From contig NZ_LT607755.1 in NCBI RefSeq assembly GCF_900090275.1, forward strand, positions 6,634,001-6,698,000: a stretch of DNA of 64,000 bases. The letters are read 5' to 3'. This document shows, in pieces, positions 7,296-17,947 of this stretch. The stretch comes from Micromonospora zamorensis. GTDB lineage: Bacteria > Actinomycetota > Actinomycetes > Mycobacteriales > Micromonosporaceae. Made by a program: the position numbers and the translations under genes. Position 1 is the first letter of the stretch. The number at the start of each line of letters is the position of its first letter. Under the pieces are notes generated by a model. It did not search any database. It saw only the letters and a program-made list of their open reading frames with translations, and was not told where the DNA came from.

Positions 7296-9392
7296 CCCGC
7301 CGACGAGCGGCGCGGGCAGCGGCTCGTGGTGCAGCACCGCCAGCCGGGACACCGCTCGGGTGAGCACCACGTACAACCGGTGCAGCCCACGCGGTTCGGC
7401 CGCGACGATCGCGGCCGGCTCGACCACCACCACATGGTCGTACTCCAGGCCCTTGACCAGCGTCGCGGGCACCAGGGTGACCCGCTCCGCGGCCGCCACG
7501 TCGTCGGCGGTCGCGGTCGCGACACCGGCATCGGCCAGTGCGGCGCGCAACCCGTCGACCGCGTCGTCCGCGGCGATCACACCAACCGAGCCGTCGTGCG
7601 CGAGCGCCGAGCGCACCTCCGCCACCGTCGCCGAGGTCAAATCGGTCACCGTACGCACGTCCAGGCCGCCGTCGTGCCGCAGCGACTCGGCCGGCGGTAC
7701 GTCCACAGCGAGCGCCGGAAGGAGCAGGTTCGCGAACGCGACCACCGCGGCTGGCACCCGGAAACCGATCGTCAGCGGGACCACCACGGCGTCCGGCTTG
7801 CCCAGGTGGGCGAGGGACTCCTTCCAGTCCGTGGCCGCCCACGGCGCGGTGCCCTGGGCCAGGTCACCGAGGAGGGTGATCGAGCCGTGCTCGCTGCGCC
7901 GGGCGATGGCCCGACACTGCATCGGGGAGAGGTCCTGCGCCTCGTCCACCACCACGTGCCCGAACCCGGAGGGTCGTTCCAGCAGCCCGGTCGCCTCGTC
8001 GATCAGCACCGCGTCGGCGGCGGTCCAGCGGGTCGCCTTGGGGGTGCGAGCCGGCTTCGCCCAGACGAGCAACGCCTGCTCCTCGTCGCTGAGCAGGCCG
8101 TCCGCCGCCGCGGCCAGCTGATCCGGGTCGGAGAGCAGGCTGTGCACCAGCCCTTCCGGCGTGAGTGCCGGCCAGACCGCGTCCAGGAAGTCGACCACCG
8201 GGCGGCAGCGGCTCATCCGACGCAGCCAGGCATCACCGGGCGACTCGGCCCGGCGGGCCTCGGCCTGCCGTTGCAGCAGGCTCACCACCCGCGCCCGGAC
8301 GCGCTCCCGGCCGGTGCCGTACGGCAGACCTTCCCGACGGGTCTCCTCGACGATCCGGTGCAACGGCTCCAGCCCGATCCGCCACCGGAACGAACCGTCC
8401 GACACGGTGATCGACTCGGTGGGCGTGTCGATCTGTGCCTGCACCGCGCGTTGCAGCACGCTCGCCATGCGTACGTCGTGCTTGAGCGTGGCGACCGTCG
8501 GCGCCTCGACCGCCCGAACCGGCACCCGGGAGATCAACTCCTCCACCGTGGCCTGCTCGACCTCGACCTCGCCGAGCGCCGGAAGCACTGCCGCGATGTA
8601 CGACAGGAACGCCCGGTTGGGTCCGACGATCAGCACACCGGCCCGTCGCAGACGCTCCCGATGCAGGTACAGCAGGTACGCGGCCCGGTGCAGGCCGACA
8701 GCCGTCTTGCCGGTCCCCGGTGCTCCCTGCACACAGATCGAGTCGGCCAGGTCGGCCCGGACCAGCTCGTCCTGCTCCGGCTGAATGGTCGCGACGATGT
8801 CCCGCATCGGCCCGACGCGTGGTCGTTCGATCTCGGAGGTGAGGATCCGGCTGGTCGTACCGAGTTCCTCGCCCCGATCCAACCGCTCATCCTCGAAGCT
8901 GGTCAGCACGCCGTTGCTGAACCCGAACCGCCGCCGGACGGCCACCCCCTGCGGATCCCGCGCGCTGGCCCGGTAGAACGACCGGGAGACCGGTGCCCGC
9001 CAGTCCAGCACCAACGGCTCGCCAAGCTCGTCAGTGACGTGCCGCCGCCCCACGTGGTACCGCCGGCCTTCATGATCACCGCTGCCGCTGCTGGGGGTCG
9101 CGTCGTCAGCGGTCGCGTTGTCCGTGGTTTCGTGGTCCGTGGTTCCGGTGAAGTCGAGGCGACCGAAGAAGAGCGGCGTGGTCGGGTCGTCCGCCAGCTC
9201 GGCCACCCGGCGGGCCAGGGTGCGACCCAGCGTCTCGGCCGCGTAGGCGTCGCCGGCAACCTGGTCACCGGTCGAGAAGAGGGCTTCGGCCCGCTCCCGC
9301 ATCCGGCGTAGCGCTGCCCGCGAGTTTGCAAGGTGCGTGCGTTCGGCGGCCAGATCCGTGTCGAGGTGGGTGTCGAGGTCAAGTGCGGGCAT
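7284..9392 (-). CDS. helR: HelR/HelD-like RNA polymerase-recycling superfamily 1 ATPase
   Basis: A 702-residue UvrD/Rep-like ATPase. The N-terminal coiled-coil arm (about residues 1-70) is typical of HelD-class proteins that reach into RNA polymerase. Walker A GAPGTGKTAVGLHRAA follows the Q-motif-like IQPEQDELVRADL. Walker B is VVVDEAQDLSPMQCRAI, and the late motifs are KGLEYDHVVVV and YVVLTRAVSRL. By family knowledge HelD/HelR dissociates stalled RNA polymerase and in actinomycetes can confer rifamycin tolerance. A low-complexity Asp/Thr-rich insert (about residues 100-125) is peculiar to this copy. I looked upstream for a rifamycin-associated palindrome and saw none. Confidence 0.85.
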   Translation of the reverse strand: MPALDLDTHLDTDLAAERTHLANSRAALRRMRERAEALFSTGDQVAGDAYAAETLGRTLARRVAELADDPTTPLFFGRLDFTGTTDHETTDNATADDATPSSGSGDHEGRRYHVGRRHVTDELGEPLVLDWRAPVSRSFYRASARDPQGVAVRRRFGFSNGVLTSFEDERLDRGEELGTTSRILTSEIERPRVGPMRDIVATIQPEQDELVRADLADSICVQGAPGTGKTAVGLHRAAYLLYLHRERLRRAGVLIVGPNRAFLSYIAAVLPALGEVEVEQATVEELISRVPVRAVEAPTVATLKHDVRMASVLQRAVQAQIDTPTESITVSDGSFRWRIGLEPLHRIVEETRREGLPYGTGRERVRARVVSLLQRQAEARRAESPGDAWLRRMSRCRPVVDFLDAVWPALTPEGLVHSLLSDPDQLAAAADGLLSDEEQALLVWAKPARTPKATRWTAADAVLIDEATGLLERPSGFGHVVVDEAQDLSPMQCRAIARRSEHGSITLLGDLAQGTAPWAATDWKESLAHLGKPDAVVVPLTIGFRVPAAVVAFANLLLPALAVDVPPAESLRHDGGLDVRTVTDLTSATVAEVRSALAHDGSVGVIAADDAVDGLRAALADAGVATATADDVAAAERVTLVPATLVKGLEYDHVVVVEPAAIVAAEPRGLHRLYVVLTRAVSRLAVLHHEPLPAPLVGGSAG

Positions 9393-9699
9393 GCTGACGT
9401 CCCATCGTTCACATCTGCTGCGCGCTCGCGTGTCCGGGGGCGGATGGCCGGCCGCCCGGCGCGAAGACGTCCGTTCCGGTGCAGATCACCTCGGCCGTCA
9501 AGCGGGCTGCAACCCTACGCTCCCCAGCCTGACCGTTCCACCGAATTACCCACGCGACCATCCGTACGAGAGGGCGTGTCGCCGGGCGCGGCGCACGAAA
9601 GTGGGCGTGTCGTCGGGTGGCAACACGCTGCCCCGACGTCAGCGGTCGGCCCGGGTGGTTGATCCCGTTCTCGGGGGGCGACGGCACGTCTGCCGGGTG
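9393..9699. other. Intergenic region, nothing recognised
   Basis: A gap of about 307 bp between two minus-strand genes. No convincing open frame with actinobacterial third-position GC bias and no strong hairpin was seen. It should hold the promoter of the HelR-like gene and the 3' end of the HNH gene transcript. Confidence 0.5.
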
Positions 9700-10950
9700 T
9701 CAGCAGCGCCGGTGGTAGAGGTTGCGTCGTGGTGCGCGTAGCGGGTCGAGCCAGCTGGGCGGGAGGAATTCCGGCCGGCTGTCGGGCGCGATGCGGACCA
9801 GCCAGTCGCCGCGGTGGATGAGCCGGTGGTGGTGGCCGCAGAGCAGCACGGCATTGCCCAGCGCGGTGGCTCCGCCGTCTGCCCAGTGCCGGACGTGGTG
9901 ACCGTCGCACCATCGGGATGGCCGATCACAACCAGGAAAGGCGCAACCGCCGTCGCGCAGCACGAGTGCTCGGCGCAACGGGCCGTTGAAGAGCCGACGC
10001 TGGCGCCCGACGTCCAGAACCTGACTGTCGCCGCCCAGCACCGCCGGCAGCACGCCCGCATCGCAGGCGAGACGGCGGATCGCGCCCGGCGTGAGGGGTG
10101 TTCCGGTCTCCAGGGTGCCGGCGCGTACGCCGTTGACCAGCTCGTCCAGCGACACGGTCACGACGAGCTGCGGCCGGTCGCCGCCGTTGTCGGGCAGCTG
10201 GCCGGTGCGCAGCGCCAAACGACAGACCTCACCCAGCGCGTCCGCTCGGCGCTGACCGGGACTGCGGTCGTCGTGCTCACCGGCCGGGGCGCAGAGCCTG
10301 TCGATCGCCTCCCGTAGCAGGCTCGCGGTTTCGGTGTCGAGGTTGCCGCTGAGGCGTACCTGCCCGTCCTGCTGCTCGGAGAGCGTGACGTGCCGACGGG
10401 CCACGGCCCGCTCGGTGGCCTTTTCGAGGGCGGCCAGCTCGGCCTGGTCGGCCAGATCCGGTGCGACGTGCGTGAGGACGCGTTCCCCGAGCCGGCTGAG
10501 GATGGTCGGATCGAAGCGGTCGGCCCAGCTGACCAGCAGTTGAGTGGCTTTGTCCGCCACCTCAGGGCCGGCCTCGGGCGGCAGGGCCGCGATCGTCTCT
10601 GCCACCACCCGACCCTGCTCGACGGTCATCGCGCCGCTGAGCAGTGCGTCACGCACCGCCTGCGGTGCCGCGTCGACGGCGGCGGCGAGCTGGACCAACT
10701 GCCGGGCCGAGCGACTGGAAAGCCTCAGCCGTTCCCGCAGCCAGACGGAGGTGGACGAGGCGCCCTGGGCGACCGCGAGGCCGCGAGAGTCGACCTCGCG
10801 CACCAGGCCGAGCTGGACGGCAGCCAACCGCTGCGCCAGCACGTGGGTCGCGTCGAGACACGCGAGCAGGTCGTCGTCGGAGAGCGCCCACAGCGAGGTG
10901 CCGGCACAGTCGTCGACGGCACCGCCCGCCTGCGCCAACGCCCTCAACAT
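9700..10950 (-). CDS. DUF222 / HNH endonuclease-domain protein (13E12 repeat family type)
   Basis: A 416-residue protein. The N-terminal two thirds is the helical DUF222 region (LDATHVLAQRLAAVQLGLV, then SSTSVWLRERL). The C terminus is an HNH nuclease core: CAFPGCDRPSRWCDGHHVRHW, with LLCGHHHRLIHRGDW completing the zinc/metal site. This family is abundant in actinobacteria (13E12 repeats in mycobacteria); its biological role is unsettled, with mobile-element origin and DNA processing both proposed. The ATG is preceded 6 nt away by TAGTCT, so the transcript is probably leaderless. All key HNH residues look intact. Confidence 0.88.
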   Translation of the reverse strand: MLRALAQAGGAVDDCAGTSLWALSDDDLLACLDATHVLAQRLAAVQLGLVREVDSRGLAVAQGASSTSVWLRERLRLSSRSARQLVQLAAAVDAAPQAVRDALLSGAMTVEQGRVVAETIAALPPEAGPEVADKATQLLVSWADRFDPTILSRLGERVLTHVAPDLADQAELAALEKATERAVARRHVTLSEQQDGQVRLSGNLDTETASLLREAIDRLCAPAGEHDDRSPGQRRADALGEVCRLALRTGQLPDNGGDRPQLVVTVSLDELVNGVRAGTLETGTPLTPGAIRRLACDAGVLPAVLGGDSQVLDVGRQRRLFNGPLRRALVLRDGGCAFPGCDRPSRWCDGHHVRHWADGGATALGNAVLLCGHHHRLIHRGDWLVRIAPDSRPEFLPPSWLDPLRAPRRNLYHRRC

Positions 10951-10956
10951 AGACAG

Positions 10957-10962
10957 AGACTA
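10957..10962 (-). promoter_or_regulatory. -10 element TAGTCT, leaderless promoter of the HNH gene
   Basis: On the minus strand TAGTCT matches the actinobacterial TANNNT -10 pattern and lies 6 nt before the ATG at 10950, with no Shine-Dalgarno sequence between. No good -35 hexamer is visible. Confidence 0.45.
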
Positions 10963-11095
10963 GAACAGGTGTACGACAGTTTCGGTCCGTGTTGATCGAC
11001 GCGGAACAACCCAATCCACCCGACATTGCCGGCTCGCTGACCCGAGCTGAGTCGGTCACCGAAGTGGCAGGCTTGGTCGGGGAGAAGCGGGGGTG

Positions 11096-11716
11096 ATGGC
11101 GGGTCGGGGAGCCGCCCGGGATCATGGGCTCATGACCGAGGCCAGCCCCGATTCGCGTCGGATGACGATCAGTGACCCGCAGGTGATGCGGGCGATGGCT
11201 CACCCGGCCCGGATCGCGATCATGGAATACCTGAGTAGCCGGGAGAGCGGTGGGACCGCCACCGAGTGCGCGGAGATCGTCGGTCTGTCGCCGAGCGCGA
11301 CCAGTTATCACCTGCGCGCGCTGGCGAAGTTCGGCCTGGTCGAGCAGGCGCCGAGTCGCGGGGACGCGCGCGAGCGGCTGTGGCGAGTGCCGAGTGTGAG
11401 TGTGTGGGTCGAGGCGGGTCGCGATGCCGGGCCCGAGGCGCGCGCGGCCGAGCAGGCGCTGGTGGAGGCGCATGCCGTTCGGGCCATGGAGCGGACCCGG
11501 GACTGGCTGCGGCGCGCCGGGGACGAGCCCGCCGAGTGGTACGACGCCGCGCTTTTCAACGACACATTGCTGCTGCTCACCGCTGAGGAGTTGGCCGAGG
11601 TGAACCAGGCGGTCATGACCATGCTGCAGCCGTACCGGGCTCGCCTGCGCCAGGCCGATCCTCCGGCGGGGGCCCGCATGGTCGCCGTGCAGTACCGGGC
11701 TGTGCCGCTGGCCTGA
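11096..11716 (+). CDS. ArsR-type winged-helix transcriptional regulator
   Basis: A 206-residue regulator. The N-terminal winged helix begins with VMRAMAHPARIAIMEYL and has a recognition helix around SPSATSYHLRALAKFGLVE, typical of ArsR/HTH_20 proteins. The C-terminal half is helical and probably senses a ligand or mediates dimerisation; no metal-binding cysteine pair is visible, so a drug-like ligand is more likely than a metal. The ATG at 11096 has GGAGAAG 8 nt upstream; an internal ATG at 11132 is possible. It precedes an MFS pump whose promoter carries a long dyad, its probable operator. Confidence 0.88.
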   Translation: MAGRGAARDHGLMTEASPDSRRMTISDPQVMRAMAHPARIAIMEYLSSRESGGTATECAEIVGLSPSATSYHLRALAKFGLVEQAPSRGDARERLWRVPSVSVWVEAGRDAGPEARAAEQALVEAHAVRAMERTRDWLRRAGDEPAEWYDAALFNDTLLLLTAEELAEVNQAVMTMLQPYRARLRQADPPAGARMVAVQYRAVPLA

Positions 11717-11793
11717 CTGGACGGTCGCGGTGCGCCGAGCCCCACGCTGGTTGATCGCCGACCGGCCATTCGCCGTCGTCGCGGCGGCAGGGG

Positions 11794-11829
11794 TTGTGCT
11801 GATCAGTTGTGAAGGATTATTTTCGAAGT

Positions 11830-11846
<17 letters not shown>
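11794..11846 (+). promoter_or_regulatory. MFS pump promoter with a perfect 14-bp-arm operator dyad
   Basis: TTGTGC (11794-11799) and TATTTT (11818-11823) are spaced by 18 nt and form a plausible promoter. The -10 box ends 6 nt before the ATG at 11830, suggesting leaderless transcription. Overlying it is an inverted repeat: TCAGTTGTGAAGGA (11803-11816) and TCCTTCACAACTGA (11833-11846), perfect over 14 bp. The dyad covers the spacer, the -10 box and the first codons, so a bound repressor would occlude RNA polymerase. The adjacent ArsR-type protein is the likely ligand-responsive binder (inference). Confidence 0.7.
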
Positions 11847-14030
<2,184 letters not shown>

Positions 14031-14078
14031 GCGGCGGGCGCGGCCCCTGCCAGCCAGCCTGTGCGGGCCAGCTGAGCA

Positions 14079-14094
14079 GCCGGCCGGGGCCGGC
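14079..14094. terminator. Short GC hairpin between convergent mqnA and serine hydrolase gene
   Basis: GCCGGCC-GG-GGCCGGC: 7-bp arms with a 2-nt loop in the 69-bp convergent gap, suitable as a bidirectional terminator. There is no T-tract, as is usual for actinobacteria. Confidence 0.4.
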
Positions 14095-14099
14095 GGGGC

Positions 14100-15062
14100 T
14101 CAGGCACCGGGGCGGAGCAGCGCCTCGGTGATCTTCTCGCAGTTCTTCATGCCGTAGTCGTAGCCCTTGTTGATCGGGTACTTCACCATCACGCCCATCG
14201 TCCAGGTGTCGCCGATGGCCAGGCAGTTGATGTGCATCTCCTGCTCCCTGGTCCGGTCGATCCACCCGTTCTTGATGGCGATCTGCTTCTGCTCGGCGGC
14301 CGGGAATGCCTTGCGGATGCCGAAGTCACCGGCGCCGCGCACGAGCTTCATCTCGTTGAGCAGCCACTTGGTCCACTTCGGCCCGGCAGCGGTGCCGGTG
14401 GCGATGCAGTTGCCCAGGCGGGCGGTGTCCCGGGGGGAGAGAGCCGTGCGGCTCCAACCGCGGTCGGGGGCGACGCTGCTGTCGGTCAACTTGCACATGG
14501 AGATCAGCCGCTTGATCGAGGCGTCCCGGCCGACCTGGTTGTAGAACTGTTCGGCCCGGGTGTTGTCGCTGTCCCGGATGATCCGCGTCGCGTCGGCGAG
14601 CTTCGCGTCGCTCGGCGTCTGCCCGGCGTCGGCTGCGCGACGCAGGTAGTCGGCGACGATCCACGACTTGATCATTGAGGCGGTGGTGCTGGTCTCGCCC
14701 ATGTTCCTGGAGCCGATGATCTGCCCGGTCCGGCGGTCCAGCACGCTCCAGGAATACCAGCCCTCGATGTCCAGGTCGAGGTCCTTGGCCGCGAACGGCA
14801 GCGGTGCCAGGGAGGGGCTGGGGCTTGGCGACGGCGGGGCCGGCTGGCGGGCGCTGCGGTCGGTGGGCTTGCCGGTGGACCGGTCGCTGGTCGTCGTGCC
14901 GGCGTTGCCCCACTTGGCGGCGGCGGACGACTCGAACGGCGACCCGGGCAGCAGCCGCAGCGACACCAGCACCAGGCCGATCAGGATGACCGCGATCGCG
15001 ACCAGGCGAAGGGGGGACGCGTCAGCGCCCTCGCGCCGGGCGGCCCGACGGTTGCCGGCCAT
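14100..15062 (-). CDS. Membrane-anchored beta-lactamase/PBP-fold serine hydrolase (copy 1)
   Basis: A 320-residue protein with one N-terminal membrane anchor (about residues 18-37), a Ser/Pro linker (PPSPSPSPSLAP) and an extracellular penicillin-recognising domain. All three active-site motifs are visible: S129-M-I-K132 (SxxK), S165-D-N167 (SDN) and K264-N-G266 in place of KTG. This points to a class A beta-lactamase-like hydrolase, perhaps a D,D-peptidase or an inactive wall-binding relative; it lacks a normal omega-loop ExxLN that I can see. The ATG shares one base with the TGA of the upstream paralogue (TGATG). Confidence 0.82.
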   Translation of the reverse strand: MAGNRRAARREGADASPLRLVAIAVILIGLVLVSLRLLPGSPFESSAAAKWGNAGTTTSDRSTGKPTDRSARQPAPPSPSPSPSLAPLPFAAKDLDLDIEGWYSWSVLDRRTGQIIGSRNMGETSTTASMIKSWIVADYLRRAADAGQTPSDAKLADATRIIRDSDNTRAEQFYNQVGRDASIKRLISMCKLTDSSVAPDRGWSRTALSPRDTARLGNCIATGTAAGPKWTKWLLNEMKLVRGAGDFGIRKAFPAAEQKQIAIKNGWIDRTREQEMHINCLAIGDTWTMGVMVKYPINKGYDYGMKNCEKITEALLRPGA

Positions 15063-16054
15063 CAGAGTTTCCCGACCGGCTGCTGCGGCACCTTGAGCGC
15101 GGCACCCGGCTGCGGGGTGACCAGCTGGGTGGCCACGCTGGCACAGACCTTCGCGCCGTAGTCCAGACCGCTCTTCTGCGGGTAGCGCAGCATCACCGCG
15201 AGACTCCACTTGTCGTTGACGGCGAGGCAGTTGACGTGCCAGTTGCCGTCGTAGTTGATCGGGGTCCAGCCGTTCTTGATGCTGACCGGGCCCTGCGCGG
15301 TGATCGATTTGGGCAGACCGTCGATGATCCCCCAGCGTCCACCGCCGGAGTCTGGTCTCTGGTCCTTCTTGGCGGTGGTGCCCTGGACCTTGCTCATCTG
15401 GTCCAGCACCCATTTGGTCCACTTGGGCCCGGCGGCCTTACCGTCGGCGATGCAGTCGCCGAGCCGGACCGCGTCGCGGGGGGACATCCGGGTGAAGCTC
15501 CAGTAACCGGTGTACGGCTTGACGTTGCCGCGCTTGGTGTCGGTCAGCCCGCAGATCGTGATCGCCCGTTGGATCACCGCGTCGGGCGTGCTGCTGTTGG
15601 AGGGCTTGTACGAGCCGCCAGCAGCGGCGTGCACCTTGTTGGCAGCCCCGTCGTTGCTGTCGACGATGGCGACTCGAGCCATCTCCTTCATCGCTGCGGA
15701 CGGCTCCTTGTTCTTGAGCTGCCGCAGATAGTCGGAGACGATCCACGCCTTGATCATCGACTCGGTGGAGCTGGTCGCGGTCATGTTCGGCGATCCGGAG
15801 ATCGTGCCCGTCTGGCGGTCCAGCAGCGCCCACGAGAAGAACTCACCCTGGAAGCTCACCGACACGGGTCCGGCCGCCAGCGTGGGCGGCGGCGGCGGGG
15901 TGGGCGCGGGCGCGGCGACGGTCGAGGCGGCGCCTCCGCCTCCGCCTCCGCTGCTGTCGCCGTCGGAGAGGCGGGCGTACGCGGCGGGGACCAGTAGGAC
16001 GCCGCCGAGCAGGACCGCCGTGATGGCGAGCACCATGGTCACGCGAGATCGCAT
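15062..16054 (-). CDS. Secreted beta-lactamase/PBP-fold serine hydrolase (copy 2)
   Basis: A 330-residue paralogue of the gene it is coupled to. It has an N-terminal signal/anchor helix, a Gly-then-Pro linker (PAPTPPPPPT), SxxK at S99-M-I-K102, and KNG in VSIKNGW. The second motif is altered: where copy 1 has SDN this copy has S133-N-D135, reversing the last two residues. Both copies keep cysteines in matched positions (ICGLTD versus MCKLTD, and a final C before the C terminus), suggesting shared disulfides. The pair probably arose by tandem duplication. Substrate unknown; peptidoglycan is the natural guess. Confidence 0.82.
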   Translation of the reverse strand: MRSRVTMVLAITAVLLGGVLLVPAAYARLSDGDSSGGGGGGAASTVAAPAPTPPPPPTLAAGPVSVSFQGEFFSWALLDRQTGTISGSPNMTATSSTESMIKAWIVSDYLRQLKNKEPSAAMKEMARVAIVDSNDGAANKVHAAAGGSYKPSNSSTPDAVIQRAITICGLTDTKRGNVKPYTGYWSFTRMSPRDAVRLGDCIADGKAAGPKWTKWVLDQMSKVQGTTAKKDQRPDSGGGRWGIIDGLPKSITAQGPVSIKNGWTPINYDGNWHVNCLAVNDKWSLAVMLRYPQKSGLDYGAKVCASVATQLVTPQPGAALKVPQQPVGKL

Positions 16055-16425
16055 GAGTGGGTGAGCTCCAGGTGTCAGGGCCGGGGGGACCGGCTTGTTG
16101 TCCGGACAAACCGGCTGATCGCCAAGGCCGGGGGAGGTGGCCTCTGTCGTACGGCGATCGTTTGAAGCCGATCGGTGTGACGGCGGAAAGTCTACGTCCG
16201 GTTGCCGGACCCGCCAGAGTCCGACACCAGGCACGCCGCCATAAAGACGCGATATGGGACCGGTATGCGGTTCTTGCGGGGATTCACCTTTGTTTCGTGG
16301 CCCAAGTCACTGCAACGTCCCGGCGATCCAGGTGACGCAAAGCGCTCATTCCGTTACGGATGGGATCCTCGGATTCCTGTTACACCCCCTGGTGCAACGT
16401 GGCGCAAGCTGTAACACTTAGCGTC
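16055..16425. other. Divergent intergenic region with several dyads
   Basis: This 371-bp gap separates the serine hydrolase operon (minus) from the paa operon (plus) and must hold both promoters. Near the hydrolase start is an imperfect hairpin at about 16090-16113 (CCGGCTTGT with ACAAACCGG). Near paaA are TCCGTTACGGA at 16350-16360 and the pair TGTTACA/TGTAACA listed separately. The tract is less GC-rich than the flanking genes. No gene is supported here. Confidence 0.6.
16350..16416 (+). promoter_or_regulatory. paa operon promoter region with dyads TCCGTTACGGA and TGTTACA...TGTAACA
   Basis: An 11-bp palindrome TCCGTTACGGA (16350-16360) is followed by the inverted pair TGTTACA (16378-16384) and TGTAACA (16410-16416). 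The second arm lies about 10 nt before the paaA ATG, where a -10 box would be expected for a leaderless or short-leader transcript. These are candidate sites for a phenylacetyl-CoA-responsive repressor (PaaR class), but no regulator gene is present in the window and the motif is not one I can match to a known PaaR site. Confidence 0.4.
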
Positions 16426-17505
16426 ATGTATGGCAACGACTTCTCCGCACCGAACGGCACCCCGGACGACGCCCCCGGTAGCGGCCTGCTGGGTGAGGTC
16501 GAGGCCGCCGAGGCCGAGCTTCGCGCGGCGGCAGCGCGCGGACGGCGTGGCGGCCCAGCCCCGGACGAGGACCTGGCCGCGTACTTCGCCGAGGTCGTCG
16601 ACGCCGAGCAGAAGATCGAGCCACGCGACTGGATGCCCGACGCGTACCGCCGGACGCTGATCCGGCAGATCGCGCAGCACGCTCACTCCGAGATCATCGG
16701 CATGCAGCCGGAGGGCAACTGGATCAGCCGGGCGCCGTCACTCAAGCGCAAGGCGATCCTGCTGGCCAAGGTGCAGGACGAGGCGGGCCACGGCCTCTAC
16801 CTCTACGCCGCCGCCGAGACCCTCGGCATCAGCCGCGACGAGCTGGTCCGGCTGCTGCTCGACGGACGACAGAAATACAGCTCGATCTTCAACTACCCCA
16901 CCCTGAGCTGGGCCGACGTGGGCGCGATCGGTTGGCTGGTGGACGGCGCGGCGATCGTCAACCAGGTGCCGCTGTGCCGCTGCTCCTACGGCCCGTACGC
17001 CCGGGCGATGATCCGGGTCTGCAAGGAGGAGTCGTTCCACCAGCGGCAGGGCTACGAGATCCTGCACACCCTGGCGCACGGCACCCCGGGGCAGCAGGCG
17101 ATGGCTCAGGACGCGGTGGACCGCTGGTGGTACCCGTCGCTGGCCATGTTCGGCCCGCCGGACGGCGACTCCACGCACTCCGGTCAGTCGATGGCCTGGA
17201 AGATCAAGCGCTTCTCGAACGACGACCTGCGGCAGCGTTTCGTCGACATGTGCGTCCAGCAGGCCGAGATCCTCGGGCTGCGCATCCCCGATCCGGACCT
17301 GCGCTGGAACGAGGAACGGCAGGCTCACGACTACACCCAGCCGGACTACGACGAGCTGATGCGGGTCATCTCCGGCGACGGGCCGTGCAACCGGGAACGG
17401 ATCGCCCACCGCCGGGCCGCACACGCCGACGGCGCATGGGTACGGGAGGCCGCCACGGCGTACGCCGCGAAGCGGGCAGAACAGCGGGAGAAGGTAGCGG
17501 CATGA
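16426..17505 (+). CDS. paaA: 1,2-phenylacetyl-CoA epoxidase subunit PaaA
   Basis: A 359-residue catalytic di-iron subunit of the PaaABCE epoxidase, which converts phenylacetyl-CoA to the ring-1,2-epoxide at the start of aerobic phenylacetate degradation. Ferritin-like iron-ligand helices are visible in [18 protein letters not shown] and [14 protein letters not shown], with the conserved stretch [18 protein letters not shown] near residue 90. An extra about 40-residue Ala/Gly-rich N terminus precedes the usual start of the fold. The ATG at 16426 ([10 protein letters not shown]) begins the frame; the stop overlaps paaB (ATGA). Confidence 0.97.
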   Translation: MYGNDFSAPNGTPDDAPGSGLLGEVEAAEAELRAAAARGRRGGPAPDEDLAAYFAEVVDAEQKIEPRDWMPDAYRRTLIRQIAQHAHSEIIGMQPEGNWISRAPSLKRKAILLAKVQDEAGHGLYLYAAAETLGISRDELVRLLLDGRQKYSSIFNYPTLSWADVGAIGWLVDGAAIVNQVPLCRCSYGPYARAMIRVCKEESFHQRQGYEILHTLAHGTPGQQAMAQDAVDRWWYPSLAMFGPPDGDSTHSGQSMAWKIKRFSNDDLRQRFVDMCVQQAEILGLRIPDPDLRWNEERQAHDYTQPDYDELMRVISGDGPCNRERIAHRRAAHADGAWVREAATAYAAKRAEQREKVAA

Positions 17506-17786
17506 CGGATCACTCGCCTCTGTGGGAGGTCTTCGTGCGGGCGCGGCGCGGGCTGTCGCACACCCACGTCGGCAGCCTGCACGCCCCCGACGCCGAGCTG
17601 GCCCTGCGCAACGCCCGGGACCTCTACACCCGTCGCCAGGAGGGCGTGTCGATCTGGGTGGTGCCGGCCGGCGCGATCACCGCGTCCAGCCCGGACGAGA
17701 AGGACGCCTTCTTCGACCCGGCCGCCGACAAGGTCTACCGCCACCCCACCTTCTACGAGGTGCCGGACGGGGTGGCCCACCTGTGA
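17502..17786 (+). CDS. paaB: 1,2-phenylacetyl-CoA epoxidase subunit PaaB
   Basis: A 94-residue small bridging subunit of the epoxidase complex. Conserved features are [20 protein letters not shown] at the N terminus and [20 protein letters not shown] in the middle. The ATG overlaps the paaA stop by 4 nt. Its TGA stop lies at the very start of an 81-bp repeat element, so the reading frame ends where the repeat begins. Confidence 0.95.
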   Translation: MTDHSPLWEVFVRARRGLSHTHVGSLHAPDAELALRNARDLYTRRQEGVSIWVVPAGAITASSPDEKDAFFDPAADKVYRHPTFYEVPDGVAHL

Positions 17787-17947
17787 GCGAGCGGAGCGAG
17801 CGAACCAGCCAGCTCAGCAGCGCGGCGCTTCGCGTCGCCGCCGAGCGCAGCGAGGTGGTGGCGGGAAGCGAGCGGAGCGAGCGAACCAGCCAGCTCAGCA
17901 GCGCGGCGCTTCACGCCGCCACCGAGCGTAGCGAGGTGGCGGCGTGA
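17786..17947. repeat. 81-bp tandem duplication of a stop-codon-overlapping repeat between paaB and paaC
   Basis: Two consecutive 81-bp copies (17786-17866 and 17867-17947) with only a few substitutions, each beginning AGCGAGCGGAGCGAGCGAAC and ending near GCGAGGTGG. The element abuts the paaB stop and runs into the paaC start, occupying the only sizeable gap in the paa operon. The unit is 27 codons long and has no internal stop in one frame. A different but similar element occupies the nuoJ-nuoK gap, so these look like dispersed REP-type sequences inserted at stop codons. Confidence 0.85.

Noticed and set aside
7326..9311. 661-codon plus-strand frame opposite the HelR-like gene
   Set aside because: GC-rich antisense shadow; the minus-strand protein has all helicase motifs and this frame has none.
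9393..9699. Rifamycin-associated promoter element upstream of the HelR-like gene
   Set aside because: No palindrome of that type could be found by eye on either strand.
17787..17943. Possible extra peptide or extension of PaaB encoded by the 81-bp repeats
   Set aside because: PaaB ends at its usual length with a TGA; the repeat frame encodes low-complexity SER/TSQL-like sequence with no start of its own and appears to be a non-coding repeat.
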